From Allacma fusca (Eukaryota > Arthropoda > Collembola > Symphypleona > Sminthuridae), in the NCBI GenBank assembly GCA_947179485.1, contig OX359250.1, forward strand, positions 27,352,654 through 27,416,653: a stretch of 64,000 nt of DNA, read 5' to 3'. The position numbers were made by a program, and so were the translations under genes. Below, in pieces: positions 40,023 to 51,100 of the stretch. Every line of letters starts with the position of its first letter. The first letter of the stretch is position 1. The notes beneath the pieces were generated by a model that saw only the letters and a list, made by a program, of their open reading frames with translations, was not told the DNA's origin and ran no database searches.

Positions 40023-41188
40023 GAAGGTATATAGAGTGGGATTTTTGTGGCGGATGGACGAAGAACAGTAAACTTATTCCTCGCTCACTTGAAGCTCGCG
40101 TATACAATTTAACGACTTCTACAACTTTTAATCTAGACTATAATGTACAGTAGACTGGGACTGTCGAGGGTCTCCGTGATGCGATCAGTAGTAAAGTTTA
40201 TTATTGTTGTTACTTTAATAAAGGATGTGTCCGTGTGAAAGTGATGATGTTCGTGGAGGGACGGTTTGAATTCAGTTATCTTATCTCCGGGCTTTCTTCT
40301 GTACTTCTTCTTCCCTTGCAGCATATACACGTTTTTAGTGGCATAGCCTGTTTAGTAGTGTTGAGTGCTTCCCCATTCCTTTCCTCATTCCCTTCCCTTG
40401 TGTATATATTCTTCTCTCTCGAAGTGAAGAGCTCAAGAGGCTGACTGAAGCATTATTTGCGTAAAGTGTGCCATAGAAACGTTCCTTTACTACTTTTAGT
40501 CAGCACTGTTAATTATGCAGAAGCCGAGCGAAAGCTTGAGGACGACGCTCTTTTTAGCCCCTACTTCCTTATTATTCATGTGCCTCACAGAGCCCAGCAT
40601 CTAAAAAAAAGGCTCTCCTTTCCAAATGCTATTGTTACCAGTGTGCATATAGTATGGTTAAAAATCTTATGTTGGAGGCACTATGGGAGTAGCATTGATT
40701 CTATATGAGTAGAAATTATTCTTGACTGATTCTGTATGGATGAATTCTTGGAAGTCTTATTTCTAAATTCAGAACGTAGGTATAATTATTACTGCGGCGG
40801 CTCTTGGCTTCCACGGATGTCATCTGATGGGCAGAGTTTTTGATGGACATATTTTGATGAGCCCATTTTGATGGACCTTGGGCCGGCCGTGACTCTGGTG
40901 TCAAATGAATTTTGATGAGTACGGTGGGGGAAAAATGGGGATTTAGAGGGTATCTCAGTTTTACTTGTGGTATTCGTTTGGGTATAGTTTGACTATTACA
41001 ACGGAATCGTTATGTTTATTTACAAATATTCATTACTGACTTGCTCGTCATGTGTATGAGTATACATTGTTAGCGTCGAGACAATATTAAAAATTTAAAA
41101 GCGACAAATTATTCTCGTTGACGTATCATATGAGATATAGCAGTATTTTAATTAATTATTATATTAGTAAAAATTGTATTTTGCTATT
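40023..41188. other. Intergenic region upstream of the crotonase gene
   Basis: About 1.17 kb between the crotonase start codon and the stop codon of the Rab-like gene, both on the minus strand. It should contain the crotonase promoter and the Rab-like 3' UTR. TTTTGATG words recur loosely at about 40840-40920. No coding exon was recognised. Confidence 0.5.
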
Positions 41189-43147
41189 CTAGCAGAGACA
41201 GTCATCCTGCAGGGAAGAGTCCTCGGGAGGTTGGGTGACTTGGAAGCTAGACTCATCCAAGTGTAGTAGGTCATGTCGAGACTTGACGTGAGTACTCAGG
41301 GAGCTGGCTATTGTGGTAAACATTTCTTCTATCCCTTCACCGGTTTTGCAGGACGTTTTGAAGTAGCCGGCGATACAGTCACTGGTCTCTTCACTGAAAG
41401 ATAATCAAAAGATAGGTGTTAGTGATAAGGATACATGGAATTGTAGGTGTGAGTCACTCGATATGAGCTAGGATTGCAAGTACATGGTGATGTACATCTC
41501 GGCGTTTCACTGCAGGGAGAAGCTGGCACCTGGGTGTGATAACTTACACGAACATCTCTTTCGACTGACACTCAACTCAACACCCGCCCACGTACCGAGG
41601 AATTAGATGATGGGACGACAAATATTTATAATAATATAAACTATCCCCACCATGTGACGCAGAAAAATAGAATACGACGATACTTGATTCTTGCCATTTT
41701 ATTTTATCATGAAAAACCTCAACCTCAAGAGCACTGAATGTGTAACTTGTATTCTGCACACAATTCTATTTGAATCAAGGACTTTTTCTATAAAAATTTC
41801 CCTATTCTTATTTTTGGCTAGGTTAGGTTGAAAATGTCAAAAACTGACTTTCATATTTTTCATTATATTCTAGACTTCTGTATTTAAGAACGGATTGTGT
41901 AGCCGGCTCCAAAAATATACCTTCAGAGATATCCAACTTACATGAAACTCTTAAAATCCCTAAGAAAACTTACAAATCGTCTACAAAAACATTCAACACG
42001 TCACGCAGTAACATGTTTCCTAAACCAGAGGCCTAGGCTTGAATTCAAAGCAGGAAAAACCCTTTTCCCTGCTTTACAAACATCAATAATAATTATTCAA
42101 GACCTAAGCAAACACTAAAAGATACGAATTAAATATAAATGGTAAGACAACCTAAAAACTGACGATCAAAGCATCCCATTCAGATTCCAAATCGTTTGAA
42201 GATCTGGATAAAAATATCTAGAGCTACGGAACCTTCAAATATTCAAACATCAATCGCAATCAAATACGACAACGGTACTGACCTCTGGTTTGACAATAAA
42301 AGATTTTACAATCAACGACAGCCAATTATAACGTTACTTTTGACTAATTCTAATTAATATTCCCCTCAGGTATACTCAACAAAACAATTCCTACTAGCTA
42401 TTGTAACACAGAAACCTCCCAAGTTGCTAATCTTACAATTTCCATTCCAAATTTCGTGCACTACCAATTGCAATTGGTAGTACACACTCGAAAAAAAAAC
42501 ATTATCATTACCTGGCTCACATTTATAAATCTCTAATCCAAAAACACACACCCTACATATTCCAATTTCATCATGAGCATTTTACCAGAAAGCTTCAATG
42601 TCCTGATCGGTGACCTGAGGCTGAAGATCGCATTTGTTGCCACAGAGGAAGATTCGTGCAGTTTCAGCGTAGGTGACGACTTCAAGTAGGTGCTGCGAAA
42701 GCGCATGGAACGAGTCACTATTGTCTAGAGCGAATACCAGCAATGCTGCCTCGGAGTGTTTGTAATAGCTCGACGTAACGGACGCGACCCGCTCCATCCC
42801 TCCCGTGTCCCACAACTGAATCTGAAAAAATTCCCACAAATCAAATACAATTTAAAAAAACTGAGTAACTTCAAAAATCCTCCATTTCCAATAATAAATA
42901 TTATTTACAAAATCTCCATTTCTGAACCCATGCTCAATATACTGTGAAATAGCCAACAGGATCACCGTATTACTTTGACATTATTTTCCTGGAATGGTTT
43001 GGCATAGAAATCAAGTCCAAGGGTGGACCGTTTGGAACTGTCTGTTGTAAATGTGTTTGTGGCAAAACGACGAAATATTGATGACTTCCCGACCCCGTAT
43101 TCTCCTATTAATATCACTTTCACCTCTGGGATCAGAGCTCGGGCCAT
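41189..43147 (-). CDS. Divergent Rab-like small GTPase (WDTGGM switch II)
   Basis: Three exons on the minus strand: 43147-42974, 42821-42586 and 41393-41189. Phases agree and the product is 204 residues. Motifs: P-loop GEYGVGKSS, switch I region STLGLDFY, switch II WDTGGMERVASVTSSYYKH, base-binding GNKCDL and KTSCKTG, and a C-terminal CLC suggesting geranylgeranylation. In canonical Rabs switch II reads WDTAGQE. Here the alanine is Gly and the catalytic glutamine is Met, so intrinsic GTP hydrolysis is predicted to be weak (inference from Ras/Rab biochemistry). LLVFALDNSDSFHALSQHL is Rab-like, but I cannot assign a subfamily. Two introns (152 bp and 1.19 kb) look unremarkable. Confidence 0.88.
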
Positions 43148-43342
43148 TTGGAGGAGGAAATAGGGAATTAACTAATTTCAAAATTTCCCGCCCAACACAA
43201 TATCCCTAGCATTGAATTAGCCTTTTATTGATTTACTTGTCCAATCTCCAAGTCTTCCCGCTATAATTCACTTGGATTGGAACATTTTGGATGCCGGGTA
43301 GACAAAAAATATCCAGCCCAGAAAAAATAGAATCACAGTATG

Positions 43343-43852
43343 TATAAATACACACGAGTGCCACAACACCTCCAGTCCCCCCGGCTCATGTAAGGTTTGT
43401 TGGCAGAAAATACTCAAGTCCCCCATTTTTTAGGGAATTTTCTTCCAGATTTTTAACAATTTGTTTCTAAAAATAATTTGCCGCCTAACTTTGAAAATCA
43501 GCTACTCTTTTACAAAAAGTAGACTTCGCATTATTTTCAAGCAAATTTCAAGAGATTTTGAACAACCACCGCTGCGGTGGTCAAGGACATTATTACTTTT
43601 CAAGGACTTCAAAAGTAATAATGTGAAAAAATGATTTTAATAGCGGTGATTTGGAAATAAAAATTGGAAAATATTTTTTTGGGCTAGCGGGATGATTGAA
43701 ATTTCGAAAATTTTTGAAAAATCTGGAGGACAATTTGGTACAAAATCGGGGGATTGAGTAGTGTTCGTAATTCTTACCACCACCGTTCCTTCAGTGGGCT
43801 AGGGCCAGGGGTGAATTGGGGGTGTTGTGGTACCCTGTGTATAAATATTTGA
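43343..43852. mobile_element. Foldback (MITE-like) element, non-coding
   Basis: A roughly 510-bp imperfect palindrome. Centre: a 14-bp perfect stem ACATTATTACTTTT (43588-43601) with a 10-base loop and its complement at 43612-43625. Further out, 43411-43454 pairs with 43717-43760 at about 35 of 44 positions. The ends resemble each other in inverted orientation (CCACAACACCTCC near 43361 against GGGGGTGTTGTGG near 43819; TATAAATA at both ends). A second small palindrome, ACCACCGCTGCGGTGGT, lies at 43566-43582. There is no ORF of transposase type. A clear target-site duplication was not found. It lies about 200 bp upstream of the Rab-like gene. Confidence 0.65.
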
Positions 43853-44240
43853 AAAATTCTCAAAGTTCTGGGAGCCTCATGTTCAGCACTGTGTTAGTTG
43901 ACCTGATGTTGAGGGAAGCCAGACTCTGAATTACTCTGAAATGATGTGAAGAATACACTCATCAAGAGTAAGCTTGAGTAGTAGGCTTTCTATATAGCTC
44001 ATGGATTTTCAAGGCTTCTTTCGTAAGCCATCAACAGGATTGTAGAATTTGTAAAGAGTCTCTTTTTAATCCCAGGAGTATAAATTAATATAATGTTTCC
44101 CTGCTTTTTTAGAGTTATTATTATGATTCTTGCACTGAAATGAAATGCTCAGACGACACGCTGAGTGCTGTACAGTTGACCAAGCCCATTTGGTTAGGAT
44201 AGTCTCAATATGTGTTAGTTTAATTATATCTGACAATTAG

Positions 44241-44351
44241 AGACTGTCTCTTAATTATATGTAGTCTGTCTCCCTATATAATTATTATCTGTGGGATATT
44301 ACGGAAGGTATTATTATTATATAAATAGAGGGAGACTGACGGTGACAGTCT
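44241..44351. repeat. Inverted-repeat hairpin, about 110 bp
   Basis: Outer stem AGACTGTC (44241-44248) with GACAGTCT (44344-44351). Inner stem AGTCTGTCTCCCTATATAA from 44263, pairing imperfectly with TTATATAAATAGAGGGAGAC and following bases (44318-44339). The loop is about 25 bases. Non-coding; it may be a second small foldback element. Confidence 0.5.
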
Positions 44352-44949
44352 GAGTAGGAGTTAGAGGCTAATGGGGCACTTTGAGAATCCCCATAACATG
44401 TGTAGCTTACAGTGTACGGGGACAGATGTACATCATCTCCTCTATCAAGTCCTCTGATTTGAATTAAATCACTCGAGTAAAAGTGCTTAATGTGACTTGT
44501 TTTTTCTTCCCCTGCCCTGTAAACAACTTTGTTACGCCAAAGTGTTGCAGTTATGTCCTTAGCATTTGGAAAGGTTGAGGGAAGGATCTGAAGTCTGGAC
44601 GTTCTCAAAGCCGGACATACGAGTTTAGCAATTTTTTTTTTCTTGAGCATAAAGATGTTCAAAGGATTTCCAATCCTGCCTGCCTTATTCGCCCACACAA
44701 CCTTGTCAATCAGTTTTTGAGGAAAAAATATAGTGTGGAAATCCTTGCACGAACCATTCCCATATTACCTGACGGCTAGGACGACATGTTTGCATAAGTT
44801 AAAAAGTCAGTTATATAAACAATAGGGAGGGAGCTTATAGACCTTGTTGTTGGGCACATTAAAATAGGAGTCGTTTTGATACGATGCATCTTTCTTCGCT
44901 TTGCCAGACTGGGGCTGTTAACTTCTATGCCTTCAGGATGGTGATGATG

Positions 44950-44967
44950 AGTGTGTGTGTGTGTGTA
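44950..44967 (+). repeat. TG microsatellite
   Basis: A perfect short (TG)n tract in intergenic DNA. Confidence 0.75.
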
Positions 44968-46917
44968 CGAGTTGTGTATCTATAGACGTACATTGTATAT
45001 AATGGAACATTATATCGGGAAGTCAAGACACGGAGAGATCTCAGATTCAGGGCTGATACTCCAAGAGCAAGCTTTAAAACGATGGGTTTTCAAATAACCA
45101 ACAAACCCTTCCATATATTGTAAATTCCTGTCAATCAACTTCTGTCAATCCTTTTTTAACGAGTAAAAATTTGGATATGATAAAAAAAACGTCTGTTTTA
45201 GTTATAGTGAAGGAATAATTATGGTTTGCTCCGTGAGGGAAAATGAAAGGAGCTCTTTTATTAAAATAAATCACGGTGTACACATGGTACTCCACAAAGG
45301 AAATATTCTGGGCTAGATCAGTTCATTGAGATAAAACTTGGTGAAATATTAAGTCAGACTGAAATTCTCGAAGAAACCCACGCCTATGCTTGGTTCTGAT
45401 TGAATTATGTTATTTGGGGCTAGAATCCAGAAAATTGACGTAAATTGTAAGAACAGGCAGGGATGGCTTGGTTGCCATTAAAACCCGACCAAATGTGATT
45501 CACTCCACTCCACGCACGCATGATAATCGTATGATTGCATAATTATTCTGGAAAAGTCATGCCCTTTACATATTGTCTTGAGAGCCACATCAGCTTGACA
45601 CTGGCCATGGAGCATTTTAATTTTTCACACATTTCCTAGATACTCTCTCAGTTGGGAGTTTGTGAGCTAAATTATTTTCATTAAAGTTATTTTTAAAGAG
45701 AAATCCCCTTCCTTACTTTTTAATTACCTCCAATATTATTCCTTCCCATTAAACAACATCACGTGGAAAAACCTCCAATAATTTTCAGGTATGCGCATCC
45801 ATACACGTAAGTTCCGGTCTTAAAAATTTACTGGTGCGAACAAATAGCAGAAAGTACCAAGTGAATAATTATGTAGATGAGTGCCAAGATCCCCAAGCTG
45901 GATCCGAGCGTATGCTAAACGCTCCTGTGATAGCCGTGGAGTTAATCAAATCAATGACGCCTGAGCCTTTTGTCTTCTGACATACCATCATTCGATTACT
46001 TGTCCCACTGCCAACAGAAGTCGGTAGAGTTAGAAAAGTCGTCATTTCCTTGATTTCTTACAAAAACAAGGACGGGACTCCTTGATGTTGACTTTACTCA
46101 GAGTAAATCATGTTTTTGCCAAAGAGTATTACAGAATGAAGCTGTTAGCATCATGTCATTTTCTCGGATAAAATATTACATCACGTATGGAGTGTGCCCT
46201 GGCACTGGCACTACATCACAATGCCGTTTCGGGAACTTTCCCTCGGAACTTCGTCCAAGGCAAATTGAAAATATACATATATGTTGACACTCACTGCCTA
46301 CAATTAATAATACAAAAATTAGCAAGTTACCTTAAAATTTTTCCTTCAAACCCTACAGCTGGCCCTGATCTACCTACCAAGTAAATTGGTCTGGTGGGAG
46401 GGGACGGAATTTACAGACTTCTTTTTTTTATACGTATCATTTTTCGTCGAGTTCCATTTTTGACTTTATGGATCCTTCAAACAAGCAAGCCTTGGATGTA
46501 AAGCTGAAGTATGGAGTCATTTATTATTAAAAATAAATCATGTTTATATTGAGTGCCAAAACTTCGTGTATATACTATTAGGGCATGTTTGCTACATCTC
46601 TACGCTTGTCTCCGTAGGTATGTGTATTTACTATGAGCGGCTGTCTCGTTGGTCTACACGTAAATATGTCCTGTCGCGAAGAGACATGTATGTGCATTCA
46701 GGTAATATGATCGTGGAAGTAAATATACAGAGAGTTTTAATATTTCTCGGGATTGATAAAGATATTTTCCACTGCATCTTCTCGACAGCTCCTCGTAGAA
46801 CGAGGATGGTATGTACATGACCACAGCAAGTAACTGTGGAGATGAGAGCTGTTAGCTATAATTATGGGAGTACATAGTCGGGAAGTTAAAAGCCGAAGTT
46901 GTTGATTCTGCAGAGGC

Positions 46918-46938
46918 AGTAGTAGTAGTAGTAGCAGT
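46918..46938 (+). repeat. AGT trinucleotide tract
   Basis: A short run of AGT units with one AGC interruption, in intergenic DNA. Confidence 0.7.
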
Positions 46939-48156
46939 CGCAGTATGCTTATACTTTTACTTATTGGAATCGTCTTACATAACAGGAGTGTAAGTCAGTT
47001 TAGCAACAGTGAAAATACCTTTTCTCACACTCAAGCCGGGGTTTCCTTACCAGAGTGACTCACACCAATAACTTTAGCTTTTACTCAGTAAAGCTGGTAT
47101 ACCGCAAGTGATATGAGTGCTTATAGAGGCCGTATGGGATATGGGAGCGAGACACCCCTATAGGGATGGTAACGTACGGATGGTGAAAATGTATACCTTT
47201 GGCGTACCTATAGTACCCTGTGATACCTATGGTTAAAAATATACTAAATGCAAACCGAATGTGTGGAAACTAACAAAGGGGAAGGGAAGGTTCACCTAGT
47301 TTTTGGATGATTTCACCAGAAATGAAGTTGATATTGTTGTAGCTTAATGAAGTTGAGGAGATAAAAAAGAAAAAAAAAAGGATAGAGATTAAAATGTAAG
47401 CATTCAAGCTTCTCGGATTCATCAATATAGGTGTGCTCGGTGTGAGTACACGGAAGTTTTTTCTTCATGCATGACCTGAATACCTATGATGATGAGAGCA
47501 TCTGTTTCAAACTACCATGTTATGTGACTTAAGATTTGAGCAAGAGCGTAGAAACCAACGCTCGGTCTTGAGACTATTAATAGACTTGCCTGTGATTCTC
47601 TGTGGTGAAACGAGAAAATCACATTATTTTTTTGTAGGAAAAGAAGTAGACGGAGAAGACGTGGAAATAACTACATTTTGTGCACAAGGCTCAAACAGCA
47701 TGGAGTCTTCTGGTAATCATTTTAACTTCAAAAAATTTAATTAATATGGCTTAACTGTATTTTACTCTAGGAAATTATTCTATAATCTTGTAGCTGTGAG
47801 TGAATATATATAGGTATGTGTGAGTGTGTTTGTGTTGAGGAGTAGCTTGTGTGGGTTTCGGAAATAGAAAGTCCTCTACGGGGAGAATGTGTACATCTAA
47901 TTATATAGAAGGGAAGATAACAGAGGAAAGATCCTCATGACGAAAATATGCATACATTTGGTGTTCATTGCATTTCGTTCGCTTGTTGTTGTTTTGTTGG
48001 GCGAATCGCTTCACTTGATTTCGGTTGCCTTTTGGTACATTCTTTTTGGACGTCTCCTGAGTATATTTTGTGTCTGTAGCCAATCTCTAATCATGAAACT
48101 GTGTTGGATCTCTTTTTAAAAAAAAATAACATTTCTTGTTTCTGGTTAAAGGAAAG

Positions 48157-51100
48157 ATGACGAGTACGTCTAGTAGTTGGAGCAGAGACAATACGCTGCA
48201 ACAAATACAACAGGGACTCAACAACCAGGTGAGTTTGATATTCTATTTTTAAAAATAAACTTCTTTTTCTTTCGTCTTACTCATTTTCTCTATTCGAATC
48301 TCGTTTTTCACTCATTCGGGGGTTTCTAGCTCATTACACCTATTAATTTTGTTTTATTTGAATTCATTTTTGTTTTCTTTCTGACTTTTAGTTTTCCTTT
48401 TCCTTTACGTATAATTACTTTACCAAAGTGCAATATTTGCGAATTTCGTGATTAACCCGGCGTACAGTGGTTCCCTTTTAGGATTAGTTCAAGTCTTCTA
48501 TTCTTCTCTATTCTTCGTCTTGGTCCTCTCATCCCCTTATCTACACTCTAATAATAATCCACTCTTCTCATTTGGTTTGGATTTGTTAATTGATAATAAT
48601 TGTAACTCCATGTGACAATGTGTCTATTAATTGGTGCCATTATGTGATTTTTTTTCAAGTGCGGAAAAAGTTTGCAAAAATTTCTTTAAAAAAATCCTGT
48701 TGAATCCGTTATCCATTATGGGGATCAAGTGTTCAGACGTACAGACGCTGATAGGACACCAGAATTTAGTCGAGTAGCACAGAGGAGAGAAAAGTGAGTT
48801 TGGTTTTGGCTTATTTTGTGAGACACAACAAAAAAGTTACCATCGTTCTGTAAGGGAGGGCCATGGCTTTCAAGGGTAACTTTTATTTCCCCATCGTGCC
48901 CGTCATTAGTAAAGCAGAAGCCCAAGTACTGGACAAATGGGCTGAATTCAAAAGTCTTCGTCATGGGTTGAAGAAAGGCATAGAAAATCGTTCCAAACAG
49001 TTCCACTGTGAGATCCAAGGGAAGTCTTCCATGTGGGATAGTTTTAGGGCTAAAGTGGACGCCAGGAATACTGATATCGGTCCGCAGTACTTTGGTTATG
49101 GAACTGGTCAAATGGACTTTGTACTCGATGGCTATATTGAGCATGGTCTTCGTTCCGGCTTTGTCCGAGACATTTTGTATAAAGATTCCAACATCGTAGT
49201 CCGACTTCTTAGTGGAGATGTCCAATTTAAGTTAGTTGAGAAATCCGAGATCAATATACAGGTCCGGACAGGGAACGGGTTCCATGTCAAAAAGTCTAAG
49301 TCAGAAAAATTCAAGGTTTTTGAAATGAAGGAAAAATTGGCTATTGAGTTGGCAGAGAAGAGGTTGTGTGAGAAGATCCTTCCTGATAAGGAAAAAGTTG
49401 AAAAGATCCGAACTCGCATGAGAAGTAGAACCAGAGTTAAGACAGCGGACTGGAGAGCTAATAGGATATTACCGGACACAGAACGGGTGCAGAAAATTCA
49501 TTCCAGAATGAAAAGTCGAGAGAAGGTTCGAGTAGAAAGTCAATCTCTGACTAGGTCCCAAGACAGAATTTTACCAGATTCAACTAAAGTAGAAAAGGTT
49601 CATACTAAATTGGAGAGTACTAGGGTGTCGAGAAGGAGTGAGTTCATGGAGTCCAGTAAGATACTTCCTAACAAGGAGAAAGTTAAGATGGTCGAAAAGG
49701 TTATTAGCCTCCAGGTGGAGTCCACTAGCGTTGAGGTAGACATAGACTCAGAGGTTAGTAAGGCAAAGACAGTTCCTGGAAGGTTCTTGCAATTTGAAAA
49801 GGAGAAGGTATTCGTTCCTGGTAAAGTCATTGGCAAGAACAAGCGTTTTGTTGCGGGAGAGGAGATTGATGGTCAGTTCGTACCGGGACAGCGCGGGGTG
49901 GATGGAACTTTTATCCCAGGCCGTGTTGTTTTGGTCAATGGGGAATTTAATTTCTTGCCTGGTGTCTTCCGTAATGGCGTCCTCGAGGTGGGTGAAACCG
50001 TCGAGACTAAAGATGGACAAATTGCAGTCGTGGGCAATCCTGTTGAGAAAGCGGCGGTAAGTCAGAAAGTAGACAGAGTTGACAGTGGGTCAAGTAGTAG
50101 TCAGCTGGTTGCTTCTGCTGATGCTAGTCATAGTTCAGACACTGATGTTGCTAGTCCTAGACGTGACAGCACAGAGTCTTTGGCTAGGCTTGTCAATGGC
50201 ACTTCCGACACCATTACTTCTCCTGTGGCTATTATGCAGGATGAAATTCCACATGATGATTCACAGACAGAGCTTGGCTACACTGAACAAGAAGAAACAG
50301 GGTCCATGAAAAGAGGGTCAACTAAAACCAAAAAGTCTAAAACTAAAGTAGTTAAGAAGGAATCAAAAAAGGAAACTAAAATTAAAACTAATTTAACATC
50401 TGACACTTCTGACCTTACCAGTCAGGTAACTGATGAAAGTAGTGTAATACATATAGAACAAGAATCAGAAGTACAGGTTAAAGCCAAATCAGGGCAAGAG
50501 CGTAAAGATAGTAAAAAATCTAGGTCAAAAGGTAAATCAAAGCAGGTCGTGGAAGAGGTACAGGTTGAGCCTGAACCTAAATCAAAACCTAAAGGGAAAT
50601 TGGAAATGCCAAATTTCCAAGCCAAGGATAAACCTCAAGAGAAAGTACAAAAAGCCTCCAAGATTTCCCAACTAACTGAAAAGTTCATGAGTAAAGTTGC
50701 GAAACAACAAGAAAGTCATGAGATATCGCTGGACGGAGCTCCGCGAATGACCATAATAAAAGCGGAAGTGGAAGAAGAAGACATCGAATCTAAACTTATC
50801 AGAGTGCGTAAACCAGTCTTCGACGGTGACACAGGAGAAACTTCTTCCGATGATGACAGCACGTTGGAAGAAAGCATTGCTCTTCCCGCGGAAACTCGTG
50901 CCAAGTCTCCAACGCCAGAGCCAGAACATGTGGAAGAAGTTGAAATTCCAATGCGAGAGTCACGAGAGAGCACTCCCGTGCCCATTCCTGAAGTCAAACC
51001 AAAACAGAAAAAACCGAAACAAAAGGAGCCTCCTGCTCAACCACCTCCGCCACCAATTAAACCCAAAACAATAGAGGTGAAGGAAGAAGAACCAAAGCCC

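Larger units (their letters stand above)
43853..48150. other. Intergenic region upstream of the second giant gene
   Basis: About 4.3 kb with no supported gene. It holds the hairpin at 44241-44351, a TG microsatellite at 44950-44967 and an AGT tract at 46918-46938. The promoter and any non-coding first exons of the gene starting near 48157 must lie here. A possible small first coding exon (ATG at 47700, donor TCTG|GTAATC) would splice in frame to 48151, but I cannot support it further. Confidence 0.5.

Noticed and set aside
44285..44698. A 137-codon minus-strand ORF in the intergenic region
   Set aside because: No recognisable motif, no nearby splice signals or neighbours in phase, and its 3' end runs through the 44241-44351 hairpin. 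It could be chance in 5 kb of non-coding DNA.
47111..47161. Short ORF MSAYRGRMGYGSETPL as a possible first exon of the DG-repeat gene
   Set aside because: It ends at a stop with no usable donor before it, so it cannot be joined to the downstream coding exons.
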